Assembly (NCBI GenBank): GCA_045585835.1
Contig: JAZMZG010000017.1
Location: 124,001-188,000 of the forward strand
Reading direction: 5' to 3'
Length of the DNA: 64,000 nt
Source of the DNA: CALCTE01 sp045585835
Lineage (GTDB): Bacteria; Bacillota; Clostridia; Oscillospirales; CAG-272
Shown: positions 40,371 to 48,717 of the stretch, in pieces
How the letters are laid out: each line of letters begins with the position of its first letter
Numbering within the stretch: position 1 is the first letter of the stretch
Notes under the pieces: generated by a model
What the model saw: the letters and a program-made list of their open reading frames with translations, nothing else
Told to the model about the DNA's origin: nothing
Databases searched by the model: none
Translations under genes and position numbers: made by a program

Positions 40371-41511
40371 ATTTCTGTTCTTCCTTTTGCTCTTTCTTTG
40401 CGGCTTCGCCCTTTTTCATTTTGCCGATAACCTCAACGTCATCACGGCTTATAAGCTTTATTACGGTATCGTTTTTGTCCGTAAGTCTAACCTTGATAAG
40501 TCCCGCAAGCGGGCTTGTGTCGATTACGACACCCTCGTCGCCGTCCTTACAGCGCACTATGGAATCCACGGGAGGCGTTTTCTTTATCTCTTCCTCGTAT
40601 ACGTCGTTTTCGTATTTAAGGCAACATATAAGTCTTCCGCAGGTACCGGATATCTTTGCCGAGTTGAGCGAAAGATTTTGGTCTTTTGCCATCTTTATCG
40701 AAACCTGTGCAAAATCCGAAAGGAAGCTGTTACAGCAGAACACTCTGCCGCATATACCAAGTCCCCCAAGAAGCTTTGCTTCGTCTCTTATTCCTATCTG
40801 ACGAAGCTCGATTCTCGTTTTAAATACTGTTGCAAGGTCCTTTACGAGCTCTCTGAAATCCACTCTGCCGTCTGCTGTAAAGTAGAATATGAGCTTATTG
40901 TTATCGAAGGTATATTCAACGTCCACAAGCTTCATTTCGAGCTTATGCTCGGCTATCTTCTTTTCGCAAATTTCAAGCGCTTCCTTTTCAAGACGGAGGT
41001 TATTTTCGTGGCGTCTTGTATCGTCTGCACTCGCAAGGCGTACTATCGGCTTTAAGGGCTTTACTATCGTTTTTTCATCAACGAAGCTGTTGGGAACTGC
41101 GACAGTGCTGTACTCAACACCTCTTGCCGTTTCGACGATAACTGCCTGTCCCTTTTGTACCTGTATGTCGCCGGGTGCAAAATAATATATCTTGCCGACA
41201 TCTTTAAAGCGTACGCCGATTATTTCAACCTTTTGCGACTCTTCAACCTCTTGTCCGCCAAATCCTCCCTGATAGCCGACCTTGGCATCCTTATCGGTTT
41301 CATAGGGCTCGAAGGTCTGGCTTTCCGACATGACCTCGCGGCTTTCGACCTCAAGCTCGCTTTCGCCCAAAACCTCGGGAGCGGGCGTATTATTTAACGG
41401 TTTATCGGCATCTTTTGCCTTTGCATTTTGCTTATGATGAAAGTTTTTTCTTCTGTTGCGGTGATATTTGAAGCCTTTGCCGCCGCCTTTTTTATCTTTA
41501 TTTTCTTCCAT
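40369..41511 (-). CDS. ricT: PSP1-domain protein RicT (YaaT)
   Basis: A 380-residue protein. A basic, low-complexity N-terminus of about 85 residues (KYHRNRRKNFHHKQN) precedes the PSP1 core: GVRFKDVGKIYYFAPGD, FTADGRVDFRELVKDLA, and the Cys-rich GICGRVFCCNSFLSDF and TCGRLICCLKYEND segments that bind iron-sulfur clusters in the Bacillus Ric complex. In Bacillus it works with RicA/RicF on RNase Y-dependent RNA processing and sporulation/competence. holB is immediately upstream, the arrangement seen in many Firmicutes. Confidence 0.93.
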   Translation of the reverse strand: MEENKDKKGGGKGFKYHRNRRKNFHHKQNAKAKDADKPLNNTPAPEVLGESELEVESREVMSESQTFEPYETDKDAKVGYQGGFGGQEVEESQKVEIIGVRFKDVGKIYYFAPGDIQVQKGQAVIVETARGVEYSTVAVPNSFVDEKTIVKPLKPIVRLASADDTRRHENNLRLEKEALEICEKKIAEHKLEMKLVDVEYTFDNNKLIFYFTADGRVDFRELVKDLATVFKTRIELRQIGIRDEAKLLGGLGICGRVFCCNSFLSDFAQVSIKMAKDQNLSLNSAKISGTCGRLICCLKYENDVYEEEIKKTPPVDSIVRCKDGDEGVVIDTSPLAGLIKVRLTDKNDTVIKLISRDDVEVIGKMKKGEAAKKEQKEEQK

Positions 41512-41558
41512 AAATGTTTCCTCTCGTTTGTTTGTGCGATGTAAGGTGTGTATTTATA

Positions 41559-42527
41559 TTATACCGCCTGAATGAATCTTAATACGGAAAGCTGAACGTT
41601 TCCGTTTCGGTAAAGCTCGTTTTTTTCTTTTTCAAGAAGCTCGTATAAGGAAATTGCCTTTGCAAAGCTTATCCTTCTTGCTATCTCCGCCCTCTGTTCT
41701 TCACTTATAAAATACTGCGGATGCGATACACCATAGCTTCTTGCGGCAACGTCGCGCATAGCAAGCTGAAGCTCGGAGTAGAGCGCGATAAGGCTTTCTT
41801 TACCCGTCGCCTTCAAAGAAAGAAGCGATGCGGCGTGCGCCTTTGACTCGGTCGCAAGCGCCTTGAGTATCTCATAAGACGTATCTCTAAGCGAAAATGC
41901 GCCCTTTTTCTCCATTATGTTGTATGCGGCGCCGACGTATCCTTCAGAAAGTCTTGCTGCTTTTCTTGCAGTATCCTCGTCGCATTTGTATTTTTTTATA
42001 AGGTGTAACATAAGCTTTTCTGTGGGAATACTCTCCATCGGAAAGCTCATACATCTTGAGCGCACCGTTGAAAGCAAGGTGGCGTCAGTAGTTGCAAGTA
42101 AAAAGAACTTCGCTCTTCCCGAAGGCTCTTCAAGCGTTTTCAAAAGAGCGTTTTGCGCTTCCTTGCCAAGCGTCTCGGCATCGTCGATGACATATACCCT
42201 AAACGGTGCCTCGTTCGGCGCAAGCTCTATCCCTTTTAAAAATTCTCTGACCGCTTTGACCTTTATCGTTGCGTCCTGCGGGTCTTTCGATAGAATCTGC
42301 AAATCGGGATGTGAAAGCGTATCGAGCTTTTTACAAGCACTGCAGAACCCGCAAGGTCTTTTTTCTCCGCTTTCACAAAACATTTCCTTGATAACGTTCA
42401 TAACAAAAGTCGTTTTTCCGCTTCCATCGGGGCCGATCAAAAGATATGCGTGAGAAAGGCTGCCGCTTCGTATCTTCTCGGAAAACATTTCCGCAAGCTT
42501 TTTATTTCCAAAAAAAACGGTTTTCGT
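41559..42527 (-). CDS. holB: DNA polymerase III delta' subunit; apparent ACG start
   Basis: A clamp-loader subunit of about 322 residues. Motifs: LSHAYLLIGPDGSGKTT (P-loop), a zinc knuckle CGFCSACKK, DDAETLGKEAQNALLKTLEEPSG and TLLSTVRSRC. The first in-frame ATG (42488) would remove the conserved N-terminal FFGNKKLAEMFSEKIRSGS segment, which is coding upstream of it. No ATG, GTG or TTG exists between that segment and the in-frame stop. ACG at 42527-42525 lies six bases after GGGGGAG and would give (M)KTVFFGNKK. An A-run of eight bases nearby could instead hide an assembly error. It is followed by ricT. Confidence 0.85.
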   Translation of the reverse strand, partial: TKTVFFGNKKLAEMFSEKIRSGSLSHAYLLIGPDGSGKTTFVMNVIKEMFCESGEKRPCGFCSACKKLDTLSHPDLQILSKDPQDATIKVKAVREFLKGIELAPNEAPFRVYVIDDAETLGKEAQNALLKTLEEPSGRAKFFLLATTDATLLSTVRSRCMSFPMESIPTEKLMLHLIKKYKCDEDTARKAARLSEGYVGAAYNIMEKKGAFSLRDTSYEILKALATESKAHAASLLSLKATGKESLIALYSELQLAMRDVAARSYGVSHPQYFISEEQRAEIARRISFAKAISLYELLEKEKNELYRNGNVQLSVLRFIQAV

Positions 42528-42604
42528 GGCGGTCTCCCCCTTTGCATATCAATTCAATTTAGTATATCATATTCTTTTCTTTAAGTCAAATACTTTTGAA
42601 GGTA

Positions 42605-42633
42605 TTGAAAAAAGTTTTTATATATGTTAAAAT
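42605..42633 (+). promoter_or_regulatory. Sigma-A promoter of the trmN6-rsmI-mntP operon
   Basis: TTGAAA and TAAAAT with a 17-base spacer, 34 bases before the TTG start of the first gene. Confidence 0.6.
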
Positions 42634-42667
42634 TAACGAGTTAATGACGGTGAAAGGGAATTTTGCG

Positions 42668-43372
42668 TTGAAGAGCGTAGACTACATTTACGAAAATTTA
42701 AAAATAGTCCAAGACGACGAGCATTTGAAATACGGCACGGACGCTTTGCTTTTATCCGCCTTCGCAAGAGGCGGTGCTAAATCAAAAGCCGTTGACCTCG
42801 GCTGCGGAAACGGCGTTATCGCACTCGCGCTAGCTTATCTTGGCAAAGCCCAAAAAACGGTCGGAATTGAGCTTCAGGAAAGCTCCGCTTTGCTTGCAAG
42901 AGAAAGCGTCGCCGTAAACAGCTATGAAGATAAGGTCGAGATAATACACGGCGATTTTACCGCTATGCCTTCGGAATATTTCGGCGCATTTGACTATGCC
43001 GTGGCAAACCCGCCGTATATGAAGGTCGAGTCGGGAAAAGCAAACGTCTACGACACGATGAACATAGCACGTCACGAGGTCGGCTGTGACATATATTCGC
43101 TTTGCAAAGCGGCTTCAAAGCTCGTGAAATTCGGCGGATATCTTTATACGGTCTACCGCCCCGACAGAATATGCGACCTTTTCGATGCGCTGCGAACGAA
43201 TAAATTCGAGATAAAGCGCCTTACCTTCGTTTGCGCCCGAAAAGACCTTGAGCCATGTCTTGTGCTGACTGAAGCAAAGCTCGGTGCGGCGCCGGGAGTA
43301 AAGGTCACCCCCGTTTTCTTCATTTCGGACGAAGAAAAAATGAAAAATATCTATAACGGAGGCAGCTTATGA
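42668..43372 (+). CDS. trmN6: tRNA1(Val) (adenine37-N6)-methyltransferase-like protein
   Basis: A 234-residue class I SAM-dependent methyltransferase of the YfiC/TrmN6 group. SAM site: VDLGCGNGVIALALAY; catalytic amino-methyltransferase motif: YAVANPPYMKVES (NPPY). Opening residues KSVDYIYENLKIVQDDEHLKYGTD are typical for the family. The TTG start is chosen because AAAGGGA lies nine bases upstream and because earlier in-frame starts fall at or before the promoter's transcription start. Its stop overlaps the rsmI start by four bases. Target tRNA in Clostridia is not certain. Confidence 0.85.
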   Translation: MKSVDYIYENLKIVQDDEHLKYGTDALLLSAFARGGAKSKAVDLGCGNGVIALALAYLGKAQKTVGIELQESSALLARESVAVNSYEDKVEIIHGDFTAMPSEYFGAFDYAVANPPYMKVESGKANVYDTMNIARHEVGCDIYSLCKAASKLVKFGGYLYTVYRPDRICDLFDALRTNKFEIKRLTFVCARKDLEPCLVLTEAKLGAAPGVKVTPVFFISDEEKMKNIYNGGSL

Positions 43373-44208
43373 CAGCTGAAAACAAACTGACACCCGCACT
43401 GTATCTTGTGGGCACTCCGATAGGCAACCTTTCAGATATGAGCGCACGTGCAATATCTACTCTTTCTGACGTGGATTTTATTGCGGCGGAGGATACCCGA
43501 AATTCTTTAAAGCTTCTCTCGCATTTCGGTATTAAAAAGCCGCTTGTCAGCTACTACGAGCATAATAAGCGCGAACGCGGTGAAATAATTGCAAAGCGCA
43601 TACTCGAGGGAGAAAGCTGTGCGCTTATAACAGATGCGGGTATGCCCGCTATATCCGACCCCGGCGAAGACCTCGTTAAGCTATGCGAAGAGCTCAGCAT
43701 AAAAGTATACGCTATCCCCGGCCCGAGCGCCGTAGTCACCGCGGCAGCACTTTCGGGAATATCCGTCGGAAGATTTACCTTCGAGGGCTTTCTGTCCACT
43801 AACAGAAACGAGCGTGATAAGCACCTTCAAAGCCTAACGGGTGAAAGGCGCACGATGATATTTTACGAGGCGCCGCATAAGCTTAAAAAGACGCTTTCCG
43901 ACCTTCTTGATACATTTGGCGACAGAAAGCTGTCCTTGTGCAGAGAGCTTACGAAAATACACGAGGAGGTCTGCCGTACAACAATAAAAGGTGCCATCGA
44001 AAAATATGAAGCTATAGAGCCCAAAGGTGAATTTGTGCTCGTGCTTGAGGGTAAAACCGATGACGATGCTCCTTTTTGGGAAAAGCTCAGTATCAAAGAA
44101 CATTTCTTGCACTACGGTGGACTTTCCGAATCCGATGCTATGAAAGCCGTTGCAAAAGACAGAGGTATTTCCAAGAGCGAAGTGTATAAGGAAATCAAAG
44201 TTAAATAG
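43369..44208 (+). CDS. rsmI: 16S rRNA (cytidine1402-2'-O)-methyltransferase
   Basis: A 279-residue tetrapyrrole-methylase-fold enzyme that methylates C1402 of 16S rRNA. Family motifs: LYLVGTPIGNLSDMSARA at the N-terminus, IAAEDTRNSLKLL, ITDAGMPAISDPGEDLV, IPGPSAVVTAAALSG and FYEAPHKL. It overlaps the upstream methyltransferase gene by four bases (ATGA), a common Firmicutes pairing, and mntP follows after eight bases. Confidence 0.95.
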   Translation: MTAENKLTPALYLVGTPIGNLSDMSARAISTLSDVDFIAAEDTRNSLKLLSHFGIKKPLVSYYEHNKRERGEIIAKRILEGESCALITDAGMPAISDPGEDLVKLCEELSIKVYAIPGPSAVVTAAALSGISVGRFTFEGFLSTNRNERDKHLQSLTGERRTMIFYEAPHKLKKTLSDLLDTFGDRKLSLCRELTKIHEEVCRTTIKGAIEKYEAIEPKGEFVLVLEGKTDDDAPFWEKLSIKEHFLHYGGLSESDAMKAVAKDRGISKSEVYKEIKVK

Positions 44209-44216
44209 GAGGAACT

Positions 44217-44807
44217 ATGGGAATAATTGAAATGCTTGCCCTTGCGATAGGTCTCAGTATGGACGCATTTTCGGTTGCAATATGCAAAGGACTGTGCTCA
44301 AAAAAGGCAAGCTTTGTAAATATGGCAAAATGCGGACTTTGGTTTGGCGGATTTCAGGCTTTAATGCCTCTTCTGGGGTACTTCTTGGCAAGCATATTTG
44401 CAAAGCAAATAGAAGCATTTGACCATTGGGTCGCATTCGTTTTACTTGCACTTATCGGCTCGAATATGCTTAAAGAAGCGTTTTCAAAAGAAGAAACTTC
44501 ATGCCCCGTAGACGAAAAAGACAACTTCTCTGTAAAAACGATGTTTACGATGGCACTTGCGACCTCCGTGGACGCGATAGCGGCAGGTATTGCTTTGGCA
44601 ACGGAGTCTGTGACGAAAGATATTAATATAGCCCTCGCAGTGTCGCTTATAGGTATAGTGACCTGTGTCCTCTCCGCGCTCGGCGTGAAGATAGGTAGCG
44701 TCTTTGGCGACAGATTCGAAAAGAAAGCGCAAATAACGGGCGGTGTGATACTTATACTGCTCGGACTTAAAATACTTCTTGAGCACCTCGGAGTGCTTAA
44801 CTTTTGA
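44217..44807 (+). CDS. mntP: Manganese efflux pump MntP
   Basis: A 196-residue membrane protein with six predicted helices and the duplicated MntP/DUF204 pattern; paired Asp motifs GLSMDAFSVAI and TSVDAIAAGIAL are the conserved Mn-binding signatures. A short acidic loop (EETSCPVDEKD) separates the halves. It is third in the trmN6-rsmI operon with AGGAGG in front. No yybP-ykoY leader is seen, as expected for an internal gene. Confidence 0.93.
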   Translation: MGIIEMLALAIGLSMDAFSVAICKGLCSKKASFVNMAKCGLWFGGFQALMPLLGYFLASIFAKQIEAFDHWVAFVLLALIGSNMLKEAFSKEETSCPVDEKDNFSVKTMFTMALATSVDAIAAGIALATESVTKDINIALAVSLIGIVTCVLSALGVKIGSVFGDRFEKKAQITGGVILILLGLKILLEHLGVLNF

Positions 44808-44820
44808 ATTTTAATACATA

Positions 44821-44853
44821 AAAGCACCTTTCGCTCGTGGCAAAAGGTGCTTT
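44821..44853. terminator. Bidirectional terminator
   Basis: An 11-bp stem AAAGCACCTTT/AAAGGTGCTTT between the convergent mntP operon and EamA gene, with a following T-run. Confidence 0.88.
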
Positions 44854-44856
44854 TTG

Positions 44857-45728
44857 CTATGCTTTTTCACGTTTATCTTTTAGCTGTACGAAAATGCCGA
44901 CGACGATTACGCAAAGTCCGATAACAAAGTTTATATGCAAGGGTTCTTTCAATATAAGAGATGTCCAAATAAGCGAAACAAAGGGCGTTATGTACGCAAG
45001 ATTCGATATCTTCGCCGTCTTTCCCGACTCAAGCGCCATAACCCAAAGCGTATTCGCTATGGCGACGGTGAATATACCGTTGTACGCAAAGCCGAGTGCT
45101 TCGGGCACGGTGGGAATAAACAGATTCCCGCTTGCCGCGTTAATGATACTCGTGAGTGCAAAGGTTACGAAATAATTTATCATCAAAGAGATGGGTTTAT
45201 CGTAACGAAATTTTTGATTAAGCGCGGTAAAGGTACCGTAGCATATCGCGCCGAGAATGCACAAAAGCGCGCCTGCGGCAGTATTTGCATTGAAATGTAA
45301 AAGCTCGCCGCCCATAACTATCACGACGCCGCAAAACGACAGTGCGATAGCGATTATCTTACGCAAGGTGAGCTTTTCCTTTAATATTATACAAGCCATA
45401 ACAACGCTCATTATAGGCCATAAATAATTCACGATAAACGCTTGGGAAGCAAGCATTTTCTTCGTTCCCGCATAAAAGAAAACGTAATAGAAAAATCCGC
45501 CGGGAATACCTATAAGCACGGAAATAATGTAGTCTTTAAGCTTATAGGCTTTCAGCTTTTTAATGTTGCCGGTTGCAAGATTTATAGCAAGAAGAAAAAC
45601 AGCCGCAAACAACGAGCTTATCCATAATACCTGAAAGTTGTTTCGCGCGCCGAGAAGTAACTTTGCAACCACCGAAACGGTCAACTAAAAAATATTGATA
45701 AAAATGCGTAAATATATGTTTTCTTCAT
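44857..45728 (-). pseudogene. EamA/DMT-family permease with a frameshift near the N-terminus
   Basis: The main frame (from 45684) encodes nine or ten membrane segments of a drug/metabolite transporter (LWISSLFAAVFLLAINL; FIVNYLWPIMSVVMACIILKEKLTLRKIIAIALSFCGVVIV), but lacks a start signal and the first half-helix. A good start, GAGGTG then ATG at 45728, opens MKKTYIYAFLSIFFS in another frame and meets TGA at once. One extra G at about 45684 would join the two as ...FFSWTVSVVAKLLLG, the expected first helix. So the gene is frameshifted, either truly or by a single-base assembly error. Confidence 0.78.
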
Positions 45729-45841
45729 TTCGCACCTCGAATGATTTAATAGATCGTTGTTATTATACACCAAAATCAAATGATTTCAAGTTTTTTGCTA
45801 TTTATTTGATATTTTTTACATTCAGTACTTTTATAAAAACT

Positions 45842-45871
45842 AAACGGATACCGATTTTTCGGTATCCGTTT
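45842..45871 (-). terminator. Terminator of the tRNA-Leu gene
   Basis: AAACGGATACC/GGTATCCGTTT stem (extendable to 15 bp) with an 8-base loop; a T-rich stretch follows on the minus strand. Confidence 0.85.
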
Positions 45872-45874
45872 AGT

Positions 45875-45961
45875 TGGTGCGGATGACGGGACTTGAACCC
45901 ACACGCCAATGAAGACACAAGCACCTCAAGCTTGCCTGTCTGCCAATTCCAGCACATCCGC
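45875..45961 (-). tRNA. tRNA-Leu (anticodon GAG), CCA encoded
   Basis: The minus strand folds as a class II tRNA: acceptor GCGGATG/CATCCGC, D-arm with AATTGGCAGA, anticodon stem CAAGC/GCTTG around TT-GAG-GT, a long variable arm, a TPsiC arm GTGGGTTCAAGTCCC, discriminator A and an encoded CCA. Anticodon GAG reads CUC and CUU leucine codons. Confidence 0.96.
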
Positions 45962-46108
45962 ATACGCTATTTCTAACGCGCTTGATAAGTATATCGCAAA
46001 AAACGCACGATGTCAATACCTTTTTTGAAATTTTTTTCTTTTTTTGAAAAAGTTATAAATTTCCTTCACTCGTTGCCTTTCCGAAACGATATTTATGATA
46101 ATTTTCTA

Positions 46109-46137
46109 TTGATTACAGCCCGATTGTATGATATAAT
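46109..46137 (+). promoter_or_regulatory. Sigma-A promoter of the ruvC-ruvA-rnf unit
   Basis: TTGATT and a perfect TATAAT with a 17-base spacer, 48 bases before the small peptide start. Confidence 0.65.
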
Positions 46138-46184
46138 ATCGTATTATAAATGTATAATTATTTATACGCAACAAGGAGAATGCT

Positions 46185-46259
46185 ATGAATAAACTCGGTT
46201 GTTTACCTTTCACTCTTTCAGCTATTTTGGCAATAATCGCCCTTGCAATAATCCTATAA
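46185..46259 (+). CDS. 24-residue hydrophobic leader peptide coupled to ruvC
   Basis: A 24-codon ORF with AAGGAG six bases before ATG. It opens MNKLGCLPFTLS and continues as one hydrophobic helix rich in Ala, Ile and Leu. Its stop codon shares bases with the ruvC start (TAATG), so ruvC, which has no good ribosome-binding site of its own outside this ORF, should depend on its translation. It could be a small membrane peptide or only a coupling device. No homologue is recognised. Confidence 0.6.
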   Translation: MNKLGCLPFTLSAILAIIALAIIL

Positions 46260-46759
46260 TGATAGTTTTGGGAATAGACCCCGGCTATGCAATAATGGGA
46301 TACGGCATAGTCGAGAGAAACGAAAACGGTGTTTTGCGTGCTATTGACTACGGCGTGCTCACGACGAATGCGGGAGAAAAGCTCCAGCTTCGTCTTTGGA
46401 AGCTATACTGCGGACTTAAGGAACTTACAGCAAAGTACAAGCCTGACGAAATAGCCGTTGAGGAGCTTTTTTACCACACAAACCAAAAGACCGTAATTCC
46501 CGTAGCGGAAGCAAGAGGACTCGTTTTACTCGTTGCGCAAGAGCTTGGCATAGAGGCGGCGGAATACACGCCCTTGCAGGTCAAAATGGGCGTTATCGGC
46601 TACGGCAGAGCCGAAAAAAATCAGATGATCGCCATGACGACAGCGCTTCTCGGTCTGCAAAAGCCCCCTAAACCCGACGATGCCGCAGACGCTCTCGCTA
46701 TTGCTATATGCCACTGTAACACGGTCGGCTCCGCCCTTCGCGGATATTTTAACAAATAA
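46259..46759 (+). CDS. ruvC: Crossover junction endodeoxyribonuclease RuvC
   Basis: A 166-residue Holliday-junction resolvase. Catalytic acidic residues are in place: VLGIDPGYAIMGYG (Asp), AVEELFYHTNQKT (Glu), and PDDAADALAIAICH (Asp pair). The start MIVLGIDPG is chosen over a longer frame because it is the family norm and overlaps the leader peptide stop. ruvA follows after 12 bases; ruvB is separate at 61-62 kb on the other strand. Confidence 0.95.
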   Translation: MIVLGIDPGYAIMGYGIVERNENGVLRAIDYGVLTTNAGEKLQLRLWKLYCGLKELTAKYKPDEIAVEELFYHTNQKTVIPVAEARGLVLLVAQELGIEAAEYTPLQVKMGVIGYGRAEKNQMIAMTTALLGLQKPPKPDDAADALAIAICHCNTVGSALRGYFNK

Positions 46760-46771
46760 AGAGGTTTTGAT

Positions 46772-47386
46772 ATGTTTTACTACATAAAAGGAGCGCTTGC
46801 GTTCCTTGCGCCCACGGTATGCGCCGTTGATGCGGGAGGCGTTGCGTACAAGCTTTCAATAAGCGGCACGACTTATAATGCTCTGTCCGTGAAATCTGGC
46901 GGCGACGAGGTCAAGCTCTATACGCATCTTGCTGTAAGAGAAGACGCTATGGAGCTTTACGGATTCGCAAGCGAATGTGAACTTGATACGTTTGAGATGT
47001 TAATTACTGTATCGGGTGTAGGGCCTAAAGCCGCACTTTCCATACTGTCAGCTTTATCAAGCGAAGCTCTTTCTATCGCAATATCAAGCGGCGATTGGCA
47101 CTCTATCGCAAGAGCTAACGGCGTTGGCCCAAAAACCGCACAAAGAGTTGTCTTGGAGCTTAAGGATAAGGTGATAAAGCAATTCGAAAGCGGCAGTATA
47201 AACTCCGTATTGCCCGCAAACAGTTCCTCATCAAGTGCAAGCGTTATAAGCGAAGCGATAAACGCGCTTTGCGTTTTGGGGTATACCCGTCAAATCGCAT
47301 CATCTGCCGTAACAAAGGCCGCAGAGCCGGGACTTTCGGTTGAAGATACCATAACGAAAGCACTAAAGCTTCTTTCCAAACAATAG
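46772..47386 (+). CDS. ruvA: Holliday junction branch migration protein RuvA
   Basis: A 204-residue junction-binding protein. Domain I OB fold (MFYYIKGALAFL, LYTHLAVREDAMELYGF), domain II helix-hairpin-helix motifs (LITVSGVGPKAALSIL and IARANGVGPKTAQRVVLELKDK), a Ser-rich linker and a C-terminal domain III (AINALCVLGYTRQIASSAV) that contacts RuvB. Immediately followed by rnfC with 17 bases between and no terminator. Confidence 0.95.
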   Translation: MFYYIKGALAFLAPTVCAVDAGGVAYKLSISGTTYNALSVKSGGDEVKLYTHLAVREDAMELYGFASECELDTFEMLITVSGVGPKAALSILSALSSEALSIAISSGDWHSIARANGVGPKTAQRVVLELKDKVIKQFESGSINSVLPANSSSSSASVISEAINALCVLGYTRQIASSAVTKAAEPGLSVEDTITKALKLLSKQ

Positions 47387-47403
47387 TTTAAGGAGATAAC
47401 ACA

Positions 47404-48717
47404 TTGAAGAAAACGTTTAAAGGCGGAATCATAATCGACGAGCACAAAAATACGTCGAATATCCCCATAGACAAGGATTTTTCACCGTCGGAGGTAATTA
47501 TACCGATGTCACAGCATATCGGTGCGCCTTGCGAGTGCATAGTCAAAAAGGGCGATACGGTGAAAAGAGGACAAGTCATCGGCGTAGCCGCAGAAGGTCT
47601 TTCCTGCCCCGTCCACGCAAGCGTTTCGGGCACGGTAAAGGATATATGCGACATTATTGCAACAAACGGCAAAAAGACCGTAAACGTAGTAATTGAAAAC
47701 GACGGTCTTAATACGCCGAGTGAAGACATCTCCCCCAAAGACTACAAGTCAATGTCCGCAGAACAGATCGTAGAAGCAATAAGGCTTGCGGGTATTTCGG
47801 GACTTGGAGGAGCGACCTTTCCCACATATGCAAAAATGCTTTCGGCTATGGGAAAGGTAGATACTCTCATCATCAACTGCTCGGAGTGCGAGCCTTATAT
47901 AACAGCAAATCACAGGCTTTTGCTTGAAGAACCCGAAAAGCTTATAGAGGGCGCAAGAATACTTCTTTATGCGCTCGGACTTAAAACGGCGATATTCGGT
48001 ATTTCCGACAATAAGCTTGATGCGGTGAAACTGATCGGCGAGCTTACAAAGGGCGATGACGCCTTTAGAGTAGAAGTTTTGAAGACCAAGTATCCGCAAG
48101 GCGACGAAAGACAGCTTATCTACGCCCTTACAAAAAGGCAGGTTCCCGTTGGAAAGCTTCCCGCTGACGTAGGCTGTGTCGTTTTCAATACCGAAACGGT
48201 CGTGGCGGTGGAAAACGCCATAATAAAAGGCGAACCGCTTATTGAAAAAATAGTCACCGTCGACGGTGACTGCATAGAGACTCCCCGCTCGGTAAAGGCA
48301 CCCATCGGAACGAAATACAAAGATTTGCTTGAATACTGCAAATGCACCGTAGAAATCCCCGGACAGATCATATCGGGCGGAACTATGATGGGCTTTACCG
48401 CTTGGAGCATTGATACGTCCGTAACGAAGGGCTGCTCTTGCATACTCGCATTTGAAAAGGAAAGTATAAAGCTTTCGCCCGAGGGCGCTTGTATACGTTG
48501 CGGAAGGTGCGTTGCGGCTTGTCCTATGCATCTTATGCCCTCGTATATTGCTCAATACGCAAGAAAAGATATGCTTGACGAAGTCGAAAAACTCGGCGGC
48601 AAAGCGTGTGTCGAATGCGGCTCATGCAGCTTTGTATGCCCCGCAAAGATACATCTTTCACAGTACGTAAGGACTGCTAAAGCAAAGATAATAGCTAAAA
48701 CAAGGAGGACAAAATGA
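47404..48717 (+). CDS. rnfC: Rnf complex subunit RnfC (NADH-binding)
   Basis: A 437-residue peripheral subunit of the ferredoxin:NAD+ oxidoreductase that pumps Na+ or H+. An N-terminal barrel-sandwich domain (PMSQHIGAPCECIVKKGD) is followed by an SLBB/Nqo1-like NADH/FMN domain (GGATFPTYAKM, CSECEPYITANHRL) and two 4Fe-4S motifs: CIRCGRCVAACPMHL and CVECGSCSFVCPAKI. The start is TTG after AAGGAG. First of six rnf genes in the usual CDGEAB order, with four-base overlaps to rnfD. Confidence 0.95.
   Translation: MKKTFKGGIIIDEHKNTSNIPIDKDFSPSEVIIPMSQHIGAPCECIVKKGDTVKRGQVIGVAAEGLSCPVHASVSGTVKDICDIIATNGKKTVNVVIENDGLNTPSEDISPKDYKSMSAEQIVEAIRLAGISGLGGATFPTYAKMLSAMGKVDTLIINCSECEPYITANHRLLLEEPEKLIEGARILLYALGLKTAIFGISDNKLDAVKLIGELTKGDDAFRVEVLKTKYPQGDERQLIYALTKRQVPVGKLPADVGCVVFNTETVVAVENAIIKGEPLIEKIVTVDGDCIETPRSVKAPIGTKYKDLLEYCKCTVEIPGQIISGGTMMGFTAWSIDTSVTKGCSCILAFEKESIKLSPEGACIRCGRCVAACPMHLMPSYIAQYARKDMLDEVEKLGGKACVECGSCSFVCPAKIHLSQYVRTAKAKIIAKTRRTK

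Noticed and set aside
46199..46258. Longer N-terminus for RuvC
   Set aside because: The extra 20 residues lie in the leader-peptide region in another frame, lack a ribosome-binding site and are not part of the RuvC family.
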